64,000 bases of DNA. It comes from Heloderma charlesbogerti (Eukaryota > Chordata > Lepidosauria > Squamata > Helodermatidae). Positions 22,229 through 36,461 of the stretch are shown here, piece by piece. A program made the position numbers and the translations under genes. How positions within the stretch are numbered: position 1 is the stretch's first letter; every line of letters begins with the position of its first letter. The notes beneath the pieces were generated by a model, which saw only the letters and a program-made list of their open reading frames with translations, searched no databases and had not been told where the DNA came from. The DNA lies in NCBI GenBank assembly GCA_026122225.1, contig JANEZZ010000809.1, forward strand, positions 560,501 to 624,500. The letters run 5' to 3'.

Positions 22229-22404
22229 TGGACCGTAGCTCAGTGGCAACAGCTCATGCTTTGCATGCAGGAGGTACCAGGTTCAAACCCTGGTGTCTCC
22301 TGTTAGAAAGATCAGGCATTTGGGGGTGCCAATCAGAGAAGATAATACTAGGCTGAAGGACAGATCATTTGAGCTGGTATAAGGCAGCTTCCTTTGTTCC
22401 TATG
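22229..22404 (+). mobile_element. tRNA-Ala-derived SINE (only + strand copy)
   Basis: The head carries box A TAGCTCAGTGGC (22236-22247), CATGCTTTGCATGCAGGAGG as an anticodon arm with TGC, and box B GGTTCAAACCC (22280-22290). This is the layout of tRNA-Ala(TGC). A roughly 60-bp body follows. The tail GGTATAAGGCAGCTTCC is shared with all other copies. It lacks an intact acceptor stem and a terminator at the right place, so it is a SINE and not a tRNA gene. Confidence 0.88.
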
Positions 22405-23900
22405 CAGTGGAAATGCTCTTCCTTGAGAGGTTTCTTTTATGTAAATTCTACCTGGAAATCATCAGTCTCTGACTTGGGATCTCTTCTTCTAGTGAGCGTC
22501 TACTTTTGTAGACTTGGGAAAATAAGAGGAAATGGCAGCCAGGCTCCATGTGCAAAAGGGACCTCTTCCTCCAGTGAGTGGCTGCCATTAGGGAGTAAGG
22601 AAGGGCTTCCAGCTGTGTGCGGAACCTGGCTGTCATCTCCTCTTACTTCCACAGTTCCCAAGAGAAACCACTCACTTGAGGAAGAGAGAGGACATGGGAG
22701 CCAGGTTCCACACACAGCAGCAAATGGTGGGGGAGCGGGAAGGAGAAACCAGCTTCTTGCCCTTGTCAGCAGCCATTGGCAACTGGACCCTAGATTTACT
22801 TATGCATCGTGTTTACCTATCTGTCCATATGTTTACATTTGTGGCAGGCAGTCAGACCTGGAGACCTTTGTTGTCTTGCCTAACTTCGTAATACTCCGTA
22901 CAGCAAGTTCAGTAAGGCACTATATATATAAGATGCTGATACTTTCAGTAAAGTTCTGATTTCCAAGTGCTTGCACACCCCAAGCCATGTTGTTGTGCCC
23001 AAGGAAGAAACTCAGCCAGATTTTCATGGTTAAGCCTTTTAAATTAATTGGACACAAAAGAAGCAATCACTGGGACATGATACCTTAAAGGGGAGCTGTG
23101 ATTTGCTAGAGAAATGCTTTCTGATATCAGCCGAGAGCAGATTGTGGCAAATTAATGTGTCAGCACATTTTTCAGTTGCATCATCTGTCCAGGGATTTAA
23201 ATGTAACTGGTTATTTTGCACTTCTGTTGTAAACAGCACAGGAGGATTTTGTTTGCTGTTATTCTGTATGTGGGTGTTGTTGTTTTTTAAAACCCTCCTG
23301 CCATGTTGGCGCAGAGGTTGATGTAAAGCACCAAAGGCAGCGAGTCAGCACAGCAGAACAAATGCTGAGCCCTCCATTTTTGAGGCTTGGCGGTATATAA
23401 ATTTTAATCTGCTGTTCCTGGTAGATTGCTAGGTCAAATGCTTTCACTCCATGCTTGTTCTGCATGGAGACTGGCCCTGGAATCACACCACTTGAAACTG
23501 AGGAAGAAGTAGAAGAACTTCATCCTGATTTTTTGCCCCAGACTCTCATACCTGTTCCCACAACCAAAAAGGTCCAGCACCTACTACAGTGTTGTAAGCC
23601 AGCAAGAGGTTTCTTGGACTTGGCCCCACTTCTCAAGCAGAGGGCTCATGCTTTAATTGTAATGGTGCACGTTATTTGTTTTTTTAAGCTGCAAAGTAGC
23701 GTTTTCCCCTCAGACAAATGCAAAGCGAAAAGGGAAGTATTTAGTATAGTGTGCACATCACAGTTCTGTGGGAATGCAGAAAAGGGGCAGAATATAGTAG
23801 CAGTCACAGAATTCAGCTTTCACCTTAAAAGTAATGATCAAATTCTTAGCCCTTATGGCTTTGAAGGTATGCTTGAAAGTGTGTGAGCAATGGGCAGGAT
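22405..23900. other. Intronic stretch with a nested inverted repeat
   Basis: 22539-22581 (CCAGGCTCCATGTGC to CCAGTGAGTGG) is inverted at 22668-22705 (CCACTCACTTGAGGAAGAG to GGGAGCCAGG). This gives arms of about 40 bp around an inner part that itself folds. The rest shows no known family. The frame at 22369-22959 spans this structure and lacks domains. Confidence 0.5.
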
Positions 23901-25150
23901 CATAAGAACATAAGAAGAGCCCTGCTGGATCAGACCAAGGGTCCATCTACTCCAGCATTCTGTTCACACAGTTGCCAGCCAGCTGTCAACCACAAACTCA
24001 CAAGCAGGGCATGAGTGCAACAGCACCCTCCCACCCATGTTTCCCAGCAACTGGTGTACATAGGCTCAGTAGTAGCCATTGATAACCTTTTCCTCCAGGA
24101 ATGTGTCCAATCCCCTCTTAAAGCTATCTGAATTGGTGGCCATCCCTACGTTCACATCCAATGGTAGCGAATTCCATAGTTTATCCATGTGCTGTGTGAA
24201 GAAGTACTCCCTTTTATCTGTCCTGAATCTCCCACCAATCAGCTTCATAGGGTGACCCTGGGTTCTAGTATTTTGAGAGAGGGAGAAAAATGTCTCCCTA
24301 TCCACATTCTCCATACCATGCATCATTTTGCAGACCTCAGTCATGTCTCCCTTTACCCTCCTTTTTTCCAAGCTAAACAATCCCAACTGTTATAACTTCC
24401 TTTCATAGGGGTGATGCTCCAGCCCCTTGATTATTTTAGTTGCCCTTTTCTGCACTTTTCCCAGCTCTACAATATCTTTTTTTGGGTGTGGTGGCCAGAA
24501 CTTTACACAGTATTCCAAGTGTGGTTGCACCATAGATTTATGCAGGGGCAGTATGATAGTGGCAGTTCTATTCTCACTTCCTTTTCTAATTATGCCTAAC
24601 ATGGAGTTTGCATTTTTTACAGTGGCTGCACATTGGGCTGACATCTTCATTGAGCTGTCCACCACAACCCCAAGATCTCTTTCTTGGTTGGTCACCGTTA
24701 GCTCAGATCCCATCAGGCTATACCTGAAGTTGGGATCTTTTGCCCCAGCATGCATCACTTTACACTTGCTTACATTGAACTGCATTTGCCATTTAGATGC
24801 CCATTCTCCCAGTTTGGAGAGATCCTTTTGGTGCTCTTCACAATCCCTTTTTGTTTTGACCACCTTAAATAATTTGGTGTCATTTGCAAACTTGGCCACT
24901 TCACTGCTCACTCCTAATTCCAGACCATTTATGAACAGGTTGAAAGGCATTGGTCCCAATACAGATCCCTGTGGGACCCCACTATTTACTTCCCTCCATT
25001 GGGAGAATTTACCATTTATTCCTACTCTCTGCTTTCTGTTCTTTAACCAGTTATTGATCCATAAGAGGACCTGTCCTCTTATTCCATGACTACTGAGTTT
25101 GCTCAGGAGTCTTTGGTGAGGGACTTTGTCAAAAACCTTTTGGAAGTCCT
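23901..25150 (-). mobile_element. CR1 LINE 3' half
   Basis: The 3' terminus (CATAAGAACATAAGAAGAGC on +) shows the ATGTTCTT-type tail. The coding 3' half follows upstream on the - strand and is cut off at about 25150, where a 12-bp perfect inverted repeat TACATAGGACTA (25151-25162 with 25171-25182) marks the junction. Confidence 0.93.
24066..24959 (-). pseudogene. CR1 reverse transcriptase C-terminal remnant
   Basis: The upstream frame (24390-24959) runs from GPMPFNLFINGLELGVSS through DQERDLGVVVDSSMKMSAQ to VQKRATKIIKGLEHHPYERK. The box that should read FADD reads FAND, removing one catalytic aspartate. A second frame at 24066-24386 continues with MGLFSLEKRRVKGDM to WNSLPLDVNV, so one frameshift separates them near 24388. 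Confidence 0.9.
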
Positions 25151-25182
25151 TACATAGGACTAGCCAATGGTAGTCCTATGTA

Positions 25183-26377
25183 AACTAGGCCCATTCACTT
25201 CTGTGGGTCTACTCTGTGTAGGAATACCATGGGATACTGCCCAATGCCTTCTGGAATCTCAGAAGGCAGAGAGGTATCTGAATAAGATGGTGTTCTTAGT
25301 TTAAATCACAGCTGTTCGCAGCAGTTATTTGCTCTCTCAGTCTTTGGCACCCTAAAGTGTGCCAGTTGAATGGGCCTTTCACAAAGAATGTCTTCAAACA
25401 TGGCAGTGGGGAAGGGAAGGATTGAAGTGGGCAGGTCTGATTATCCCCTCCACCAGTATTTGCAGTGTACTGATCTGTCTTCCAGCTTCCCATTTCGAAG
25501 CAGATGAACTGAGCTAAACCGACAGCAGAAGTACAAGCTGTAGACCCACAAAATGCAGAGGTTGGGGATATTAGCAATGAATAAACCCCCTGGCAGAGCG
25601 CGATCAAGCAGTGAGCATGTGGAAGAAAGGCCCGGCAGGTAGAGATGAGCATCAGTAGGTATTGTCCAAGGTGCTCAGAGATTCTGTTGGCTCGTGTCTT
25701 CTCTGTATGGTCTGCCGCAGGCGCTCAGAGGGAAGCCAAGTATACCGGCTTCTGATTTGATAAAAACCCATCTGAAATGAACTTGTGGGTAAGCGGGCTT
25801 GAAGGAAAGGGCACCCTCCTTCCCCTTCTCCCCAGGCTGTCGTTCTAATCTTATTCTAGACCCCTGAATTCCAGCTGTTTTTGTCTTGCTTCTGCTGCCG
25901 GTCTGTTTTGTTTTCGGAAATGATGTAAGGAAGTTAGATGGGCACACCGCAAGGAGGCAGGTGGGGGAACAGTCAGAACTGGGCTTTACATCAAACAAGG
26001 GATTTGCTAGTTGGAAGAATAGCTCCTTCCTTCCTACCCCCTCCTCTTGAAAGTTACTAGCAAGAGCCAGTGTGTCTTGGAATGTGCTGTATTTATCTTA
26101 TAGAACTTCACACGCATCCTATTCAAGGCTGTTTAGCAGAGATCTATAAACTTTATGTCTGCAATGTTGCATGGATCAATTGGTTAGAATAATCAACTAA
26201 AAACATTTTGACTAACGTTGTGCCCCTAATTAATCTGGCAGTATGTTTTAAAATAGTTCATTATCTTTTAATATCTGTACCTGGAAAAATTGTGATTACA
26301 AGCCACCATCTTAGAAGAGAAATTGCTCCTCCTCCTTGTTTCACATGCAGGAGGGAATGCCCCTTGTAAGAGAGGGA
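25183..26377. other. Intronic stretch, nothing recognised
   Basis: Unclassified sequence. Frames at 25296-25998 on the - strand show no domain. Confidence 0.4.
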
Positions 26378-26520
26378 TAGTGTGGTGTAGTGGTTAGAGC
26401 ATGGGTAGGCAACTTGGTTCCCATGGGCACCATTACACTCCTGGACGCCTTTCTTGACATCTACCAAGGTGCCTTACCCTTCCCACTTCTTTAAAAAAAA
26501 TGCCTTAAAAAAATACACTT
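26378..26520. repeat. SINE head fragment joined to hAT-like fragment
   Basis: 26378-26401 is AGTGTGGTGTAGTGGTTAGA, the first bases of a MIR-like tRNA SINE in + orientation. It is cut abruptly by GGGTAGGCAACTTGGTTCCC, the start of the dispersed element also seen at 18920. The end of the SINE reappears as GGCAGGGTGTAAATCAAATG at 26543, so the second element appears inserted in, or to have replaced the body of, the first. Confidence 0.6.
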
Positions 26521-26559
26521 TGAGCACCATTTTCTTGGTGAAAAGGCAGGGTGTAAATC

Positions 26560-27054
26560 AAATGAATCAATCAGTCAGTCATCCTTCTTGGGTACACAAG
26601 CTGCAGAGGTGATGTGGTAGCTGTCCAGGAGTCTTTGGGCGAGATGGGCAGCAGTCCACTGTACTTTTCATTAGAGGCTGAGTATAAAAACAGAAGAATG
26701 GGAAGCTAGTGACATTGGTAACTTGAAAGATCTGGGCATATCTCTCCTCCGCCCTCTGGTTTTTCCTTTCCTTCTCTTCTTGGGTATTTGCTGTCGGGCA
26801 GACACTGAAGCCAGTGGGCCAACACCTGCAATGCCAAAAGCAACACATGAGGTCCAGGCTTCCCATGCAGTTTCTGGCATGGTCTTCTTCGCCATGCAAG
26901 CTTTGAGACTGCCTCACTACCTTTGGTGATATTGCCAGGGGTTCTGGTGTCTTTCCAATGTGTAGCTGGGGTCGTTGGATATTTTTCAGGGAAATCTGAA
27001 GCCTGCTGAGTTGTCTTAGATTTATTTATTCATGTGACATCCATAATTTCATAA
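26560..27054. other. Intronic stretch, nothing recognised
   Basis: After a short (TCAG)n run, no family or exon was recognised. The antisense-overlapping frames at 26579-26929 look accidental. Confidence 0.4.
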
Positions 27055-27250
27055 CCGCATTTATTTATTTATTTATGTTTATTTATTTCCATTCTTTTTA
27101 TCTTGCTTCTCAGCCAAAATGTCTCCTGTGGAGTACCTTCCATGCAATCAATCAGTAAAACTAGACAGTCCCTGCTTGCAGGCTTATAATCTAAAAAGCC
27201 ACGACACACAAGGAAAAGGGGATGGGGAGGGAAAAGGGGAAAAGGAGTCT
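27055..27250 (-). mobile_element. LINE or SINE 3' end with (TTTA)n tail
   Basis: A TTTA run then GCTTCTCAGCCAAAATG and GGCTTATAATCTAAAAAGCC is shared with 54978-55150 (GCTCTTCAGCCAAAAAAAGC, GGCTTACGATCTAAAAGGTG). Two dispersed copies of one unnamed family, tail to the left, so - orientation. Confidence 0.65.
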
Positions 27251-27540
27251 TGGAGCAGGGCTGGTGGAATGACCCCACTTCCCCCCTCATTGCTTTCTGT
27301 ACAGTGTGCTGGAATGACTGCTGCTGATGACAGTTGAGGGATGAGGAGCCTTCACTGGAGAGGTGGCATTTACAGATCGCATAATTTTGACAGAAGGGGG
27401 AAGCATTCAAGAGAGCTCCTTTATCACTCCAACTACCCTGATCCTTTAATATGGGAGTGATCCTAAGGAGGTTCCAGTCATAAACTGGGCTGTGGGTATT
27501 CTCTGTTCTAACATTTTGCTTAGAGCACCAACTTACATAT

Positions 27541-27765
27541 GTTTCTTTCTTACATTTATATCCCACCTTTCCTCCAAGGAGCCCAAGGCAGCGTACAGGA
27601 TCCTCCCCCTTTCCATTTTATCTTCACAACAACCCTGTGAGGTAGGTTAGGCTGAAAGTCATTGACTGGCCCAAAGTCACCCAGTGAGCTTCATGGCTGA
27701 GTGAGGACTTAAACCAGGGTCTCCTTGGTCCAACTGTAACCACTATCCCACAACTGACATCACAT
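27541..27765 (-). mobile_element. MIR-like tRNA SINE
   Basis: The + strand shows TATATCCCACCTTTCCTCCA, TCACAACAACCCTGTGAGGT, CAAAGTCACCCAGTGAGCTT and the inverted box A region TAACCACTATCCCACAACTG. A fairly complete copy in - orientation. Confidence 0.85.
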
Positions 27766-27825
27766 AGCCAACCTGAGGATTGAACATGGGGCCACCTGGA
27801 TGCAATGCATGCCATATTTGACCTC

Positions 27826-27990
27826 ACTGAACACATGAGGCTGCTTGCTGTCTCTGGACCATTGATACCAGACCCACCATGGTCTACTCTGGGTTTCCTC
27901 AGCTCTGCTGTCTGTAGTCCTTTCAACTGGAGATTTGGGGGATTAAATTTGGGATTTGGGGCATGAAAAACATGTGTTCTGCCCCTCCTA
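27826..27990 (-). mobile_element. tRNA-Ala-derived SINE (old, diverged)
   Basis: AACACATGAGGCTGCTTGCT and CTGGACCATTGATACCAG align with the tail and body of the family. GGAGATTTGGGGGATTAAAT corresponds to the box B side, and ACATGTGTTCTGCCCC to the anticodon side. Assignment is tentative because divergence is high. Confidence 0.5.
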
Positions 27991-29801
<1,811 letters not shown>

Positions 29802-30177
29802 TAGCATCCTTTGCTCTCCAAAATGCTGTCTTCTCTTGGTTTGCTTATTACACTGATATTCTGCTATTCCTGTGGAAAGCTCAGAGCAACTTACATTGGA
29901 ATCCTGGGCTTTCTTCCATGCAGGCACTGGTCAGGCTGAGACTTACTCAGCTTTAGCAATCCAAGAGCACCACGTACCTTAAGATAACTGGGATATGTGG
30001 AGAGAGACAAGAGGGAAGGCTGTGGAAAGAGACAGGAGTTAAGTCTTCCTTAGCCATGGAAACCTCTGTCTGCAAAGCTTCAGATTTCTGAGCTTTTGGA
30101 AGATACTGCCCTTGCTTCCTCGTGGTCTTCTCCACCACCATGAGGGCTAAAAACACTGTAAATGATTTGGTCCCCTC

Positions 30178-30270
30178 CTGATGTTGGGATTGCAACTCCC
30201 ACCTTCCCTGACCATTGGTTGCGAGTTGTAGTCCAAAACATCTGGAGGGCACTAGGTTGCTTACTCCTGG
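30178..30270. mobile_element. Foldback family FB1 copy 3 (partial)
   Basis: The short left arm TTGCAACTCCCACC and the complete right arm AACATCTGGAGGGCACTAGG flank a centre with CCATTGGTTGCGAGTTGTAG. The left terminal part is missing. It lies in the intron between the first two exons. Confidence 0.72.
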
Positions 30271-30584
30271 GCCAGCCACTTGGCACTCCTTTAGAAATAA
30301 AAGTTGCGACCTTCAGGATTCTGTAGGGGCCAATATCTCCGTGCTTCATGCGCATAAACATGGCCAGCTAAGTTTCTCCGTGCACATGGCTTGGGCTGTG
30401 CAATGTCTCCTGGGGAAGGAAATTCTACAGTTGGGTAACTGTAAATGGGTAGAGTGCCCTTGATAACCTAACATGGTACTTCACTGTAAAGAGAAACCCC
30501 CTGAAGATTTTAGTCGTCATGAAGAGGCATGGAGGAGGGTGGTCTTTTAAGGATGTTTGGCCTGTACTATTAACACTAGTGGGT

Positions 30585-30803
30585 GAACATAGGAAGCTGC
30601 CTTACACCAGGTGTTTGTCCATCCAGCCCAGAGGTTTACTTGGGCAGCAGCTGTCTAGGGTCAGAGGCAGAGAGAGGCAGAGTTGGCAGTCTTTCCCAAC
30701 ACCTGCTACCCAAATCCCTTTAAGTAGAGATATGCTGGGGAATGAACCTGGGAGCATATGCATGCAAAGCAGGCACTCGATCATTGAGCTATGGTCCCTC
30801 CCC
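30585..30803 (-). mobile_element. tRNA-Ala-derived SINE
   Basis: The tail GAACATAGGAAGCTGCCTTA, a body expanded by a purine-rich insertion (AGGCAGAGAGAGGCAG), and the head GCATGCAAAGCAGGCACTCG with ATTGAGCTATGG. It ends about 185 bp before the acceptor of the exon at 30988. Confidence 0.87.
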
Positions 30804-30965
30804 AAAATGTGTATTTAAAGTCTAGGTAGCTCCATGTGTATCTAGGGCACAATCTTATGCCTGTTTAGACAGAAAAAAGGCCTACAACTCCCAGCATTCC
30901 CCAGCCTGCTGTGTTTGCCTCCAAGGTGATGGCTGATGTAGATGCTTCTGCAGTATCACAGCTAA

Positions 30966-31919
<954 letters not shown>

Positions 31920-32690
31920 AAGTAAAGTTGAACTGGTTCAGAATGCTGCAACCAGATTGTTGTCTATTGTGTGATGCTCAGAGTGTATTGCTCCAGTGCT
32001 GTATCCATTGGGTGCTGGTTCATTTCCAGGCCCAGTTCAAAGTGCTGGTCTTGAGCATTGGAGCCAAAATGGAACTCAACTAGGACATCTTAAGGGTCGC
32101 CTCCTTATGCACTTGGGTCTAAGGGAAGGAGGGTAGGTGAATGAGATGGGGCATTTCCAGCTGTGGCACCTAGGTTGTGTCAAACAATCTATTGATCCAG
32201 TCAACAGACCTCACAAAACCTAGGCTGTTTAACGCCCTCCCAGAGAAGGCTGCATGGCTTCTTCACTGCTTTCATTTTGAGACATAGTGTTTTCAATAAG
32301 CATTTTGGCAGCAGGGAGAAGGTGAGGTGCAAAATTTATTTCTGCATTTTCTCTTTGGCCCATTTTGCTTTTAGTATTTTATGGTTCAAGCAATGTTCCT
32401 TTTTAATTTAGGTGTAGTTGTTTTTACTACTGACCATGTTTCTCTTATTTTAGTACTAATTTTATTGTTGATTTTGTCCGCCATCCTTAAGGACCTTTGT
32501 ACTTATGCCCTTTCTTGAAGTATAAGATCAGTTAATGAGGCCCTGCTTTAAATTGAGACTTACCTGGAAGAAGACTGCCCTCCCCAAGAAGCAGGGCCTT
32601 TTTGGTTGTAGCCCTGGAGGTTTGGAATGCCCTTTGTCAATTCCATAAAGGAGACCATTCAGTTTAATTCTGCCTGTGGGTGTAAGCCCC
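31920..32690 (+). mobile_element. L2-like LINE 3' ends, two overlapping remnants
   Basis: AAGTTGAACTGGTTCAGAAT and TGCAACCAGATTGTTG, then CATTTCCAGGCCCAGTTCAA, match the L2 C-terminal coding region (KLQLVQN, FRAKFKV) in broken frames. A second remnant restarts at about 32590 with GGCCTTTTTGGTTGTAGCCC (the RAFSVVA region). All in + orientation and old. Confidence 0.7.
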
Positions 32691-34255
32691 ATTGTTTCTT
32701 TTTGTTTTGTTTTTCTGCTCTTCTTGCTCGTGTCTGCTTATGGTTCTTTATAGATTTTTGGGATTTGTTTTTTTTTTTTAATGTTCTTGTTTAATTGTGG
32801 ACTCTTTAGTTAACTGGGTAGTTAATTGAAATGTGTACTCCTTAGTTAATTGGGTAGCACAGTTCTGAAAGGTGTATTTAAAATAATATATTGGGGCAGC
32901 TCTCAGGTACTGATTCTTCTCTTTATGTTTCTGCAGTCGCATATTTAGGGTGTGAAGGAAGTTTGGAGTAGTTAGACATGCAGTTGACATGTGCCCAAGT
33001 GGCAGAGGAGTCTCATTGAGCTTTACCAACTGTATTTGTCAGAATGGCTCAGTTCAGACCTCATAACAACACAGTTTTTTAAAAAAAAAACCTTTGGGTT
33101 ATTGTGTGCAAGTGAGCATGCTGGAGCACGTTGCCCGGTTGCTCCCACTACAAGTGGGAGTGGCTGAACAACCCAGGGATACTCTGTCCCTGGGTTGTTT
33201 AGTGTTGTCTGGCAACTGGGAACTCTGCCTTACCATCTTGTTTCTGATCTATATTCTTTTCCTATTACATTTTTAAACTGTTGAGGCTGCAGTCATGTTA
33301 TTGTGTGTACTTTCTCTCTACTAGTTGGCCTTTAACTTTCACAATTTCAGCTAAACATACCCCTTTCACAGCCCCTCGGCTAGAATTAAACCCACAAACA
33401 GACTTGTTGGGATTTAGACAAGTATCCTTTGGGAAGATATTTGGCAAAATGCTCAATTAAAATATGTACTGTATAAAACTGTGGATCTGGATGGGTCACT
33501 CTCTCACCTTCTTTCTCCCCTTCGTTGGTTTAAAAAGTGAAGAGCTAACTGTTAGTCTTTGGGGAAGAAGTCATTGCTTGTGGTGAAATCAAATGGGGGG
33601 GAATAAGACGTTGGCGTCATGCATCTCATTTTGAGGCTTGCAGAAAGAGCATGTGGATATTGTCAAAACGTGAACTGAATTATCTCCTTGCCAATAATAC
33701 TCAGATGGTGTTTTAAGTAAAACCACCTGGGGACATTTTCCTTGTTTCAAAGCCACTTTGCGGAAGCGACTTCCTTCAGATCAAGTCAGCTGTAACCTCT
33801 ACTAAAGAGGAGGAAAGCAACCCTTTTGTTTTGTCTTATTACAGGGCTGTTGTTGTTTTTGAGATAAACCTGGAACATTCCGCTAGTGTGCTGTAATCTT
33901 CTCCCTAATACCAGAGTGTTTTTTAATGTCTCAAAGTTGGCTTTCCATTCTGAAAATGGCATGATGGGGGGAGAGCACACGCTAATGTGAGCTTGGGTGG
34001 ATTGATGGTGTTGGGCTTGAAAATGTCATTGCCGGCTTAGATGCCAAGAAAGGTGTGTGTGTAATTTTCTCTGAGAATATTTCAAAGAAGTCCTCTTGTG
34101 TTTTCATTTGCTCTTATTTTTGTGAAGATATGGGGAAAGATCAGAAGGTTGATAGTGGCAGAAATAGATTACTCTCTTTTGATTTCTCTGCAGTGAAAAG
34201 GTGATGTCCTGCAGGCTTCATTTGGACCTCCTGCAGGTCCCCCTGCTATCTGAAG
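32691..34255. other. Intronic stretch with two small perfect hairpins
   Basis: Hairpins CTCCCACT/AGTGGGAG (33142-33160) and AACAACCCAGGGA (33167-33179) with its complement (33187-33199) stand side by side at about 33140-33200. This looks like the core of an old foldback element. Otherwise unclassified, with T-rich runs near 32770 and 33076. Confidence 0.45.
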
Positions 34256-34256
34256 T

Positions 34257-34304
<48 letters not shown>
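34256..34304. repeat. (GT)n(GA)n microsatellite
   Basis: About 11 GT units run directly into about 13 GA units without interruption. Confidence 0.97.
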
Positions 34305-34421
34305 GCCCTTTTAGGTCATGGCACCCTGGCAGTGGAAAGCCCTCCCCAGAGGACCTTGCCAGGCGCCAACTTGTTGTCATAACAGTGTCAGGCAAATATC
34401 TTTTAATTTTCTGGGCCATTT

Positions 34422-34525
34422 AGGAACATCAGAAGCTGCCTTATACCAACTCAGACCCGTGGTCCACCTAGCCCAGTATTGTCGACACTGACTGGCAGTG
34501 GTTCAGCGGGGTTTCAGGCAGGAAA
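34422..34525 (-). mobile_element. tRNA-Ala-derived SINE, 5' truncated
   Basis: The tail and body (GAAGCTGCCTTATACCAACT, GTGGTCCACCTAGCCCAG, GGGTTTCAGGCAGG) are present and the tRNA head is absent. Confidence 0.82.
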
Positions 34526-34580
34526 TTGACTGTCTGCCAAGACAAAGAAGAACGGCATTTATTTTACCTTCATCTGTAAT

Positions 34581-34807
34581 GAGCCACAGTGTAGTGTAGT
34601 GGTGAGAGTGACGGACTGGGAGCCGAGTGATCCGGGTTCTAGTCCCCACTTGGCCATGGAAGCTCACTGGGTGACTCTGGGCCAGTCACAGACTCTCAGC
34701 CCAACCTACCTCACAGGGTTGTTGTTGTGAGGATACAACGGTGAGGAGGAGGATAATGTAAGCCGCCTTGAGTTCCTTGCGAGAGGGAGAAAGGCGGGGT
34801 ATAAATG

Positions 34808-34839
<32 letters not shown>

Positions 34840-34850
34840 AAATAAAGGGC
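34581..34850 (+). mobile_element. MIR-like tRNA SINE, well preserved
   Basis: The head is GAGCCACAGTGTAGTGTAGT with box B-like GGGTTCTAGTCCCC. The core has AAGCTCACTGGGTGACTCTG and TCACAGACTCTCAGCCCAAC, followed by CCTCACAGGGTTGTTGTTGT. The 3' end is AGAAAGGCGGGGTATAAATG, then a (CAAT)n and (AATA)n tail. The 3' end resembles the L2 LINE terminus, in line with L2-driven mobilisation. Confidence 0.9.
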
Positions 34851-35462
34851 ACAGATGTGGCCTGTGCTCAAGTGAAAAAACTGGAAATAAATGACTAATA
34901 TTTTGATAACACAGGTACAAATGTATCCACTCTTGGTGGAATAGCTGACTCATTCCTATTTAGGGCAGCTGTGGCTCTTTGGTAGATCTGTTGCTCCAAC
35001 CACATTTTGGCTGGGTTAGTTTTGTTTTTTTTAGGCTTGTGCATTTGGTTTCTCTAGGATCTCTTCTTCAGATGAGCAGATTCAGGTTTCTGTTCCCTCT
35101 CTCTCTCTCTCTCATTCTCTCTCTCTGTCTCCCCCTCTCCCCAGTACTTTCCCTCAACCTTGGCCAGTACAAACTGTTAGGAGCAGAGTAGTCTTTTGTC
35201 CACTTGAATCGGTTTGAAGAGCTGCTTTATGACTTTGGAAGGTTCACAGTGACTCAAGTTTGAGAGCCATTGCTCTAATGATGGATTGTACCCAGAAGTA
35301 GCATATATGGGCTGCTGTAAAAATTATTCATTTAATTAGACTTTTGGACTGCTCTGTCTGGAGGGCTCTAGATGGGGGTGGGGGCAGGAGCTCTTGGACC
35401 ATTGATCAGACACAGGGAAATATGATTTCTTAGCAATTAATGTTCTCTCCCGCCCCCTAGAA
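34851..35462. other. Intronic stretch, nothing recognised
   Basis: Contains a short (CT)n tract at 35097-35125. No family or exon recognised. Confidence 0.4.
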
Positions 35463-35595
35463 CAGGGTTGGACAACTTGTAGCCTTCCAGATGTTTTGGC
35501 TTACAGCTCTCATGATTCCACACCATCGGCTATGCTGGGTAAGGATGATGGGAGTTGTAGACCAAAACATCTGGAGGGCCACAAGTTACTTAAGT
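35463..35595. mobile_element. Foldback family FB1 copy 4
   Basis: Left end CAGGGTTGGACAACTTGTAG with CTTCCAGATGTTTTGGC; right half GATGGGAGTTGTAGACCAAA with ACATCTGGAGGGCCACAAGT. The terminus CAGGG-TGG-CAACTTGT is a hAT-like terminal repeat. Confidence 0.8.
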
Positions 35596-35872
35596 TGTCA
35601 CAATGATATCAAATAGCCCATGAGGGCTAGAAACTTACCAAAATATATAGCAAGATTTATTTACTTTAAGCAAGCTTTAGAATCATGACAAATGGCGTTC
35701 TAGATTGCAGTGTCCCTCATTATCATAGTTGCTAAGAAGTATATTTTAAGGAGGAAAATCAGTTCAGTTCTGTTTGCTCCTAATTGTTTTGAAGTAAGGT
35801 AGGATTACATGCAGCTTGTTTAATATGTTGCTTAGTTTTACTTAATGTTTAAATCAGTATTAATATATGGCA

Positions 35873-35995
35873 GCCTTCCCCAGGCTAACAGCCTCCAGAC
35901 CTTTTGGACTACAAGTCCCAGAATTCCTGACAAATGGCTATGCTAGCTGGGGCTGATGCAATTATAGTTCAAAACATCTCGAGGAACCAGGTTGT
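35873..35995. mobile_element. Foldback family FB1 copy 5
   Basis: Left arm GCCTCCAGACCTTTTGGACT with ACAAGTCCCAGAATTCC; right arm AGTTCAAAACATCTCGAGGA with ACCAGGTTGTGG. Ends about 190 bp before the exon at 36187. Confidence 0.75.
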
Positions 35996-36124
35996 GGAAT
36001 TGCATGTCTTTAACCATGAGGTTCATTGGATATTTGATAACTGCACCAACAGGTAGAATAAGTAGGGTCATTATGTTTATCGATTTGGCCAAGACGTGTT
36101 GACCTTTGTGGTATCTTCAGTTAA

Positions 36125-36292
<168 letters not shown>

Positions 36293-36461
36293 TGAGTTGT
36301 TTGCCTTCCACCTACCAATAAAGAATTCTTAGCATGTGGTCTGCTGTACAGTCCTTGAGTGGGGACAGGGGGGTAAAGGAGAAATGCTGTTCTCCTTGTT
36401 AATTCTTTGCTGCTCTCCTGCAGGCATGGTGGGTGCCTGCAATTTCACCTTCATAAGTGGG

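Noticed and set aside
22229..22300. A functional tRNA-Ala gene
   Set aside because: Box A and box B are present, but the acceptor stem does not close and the unit continues into the SINE body and tail shared with 13 other copies.
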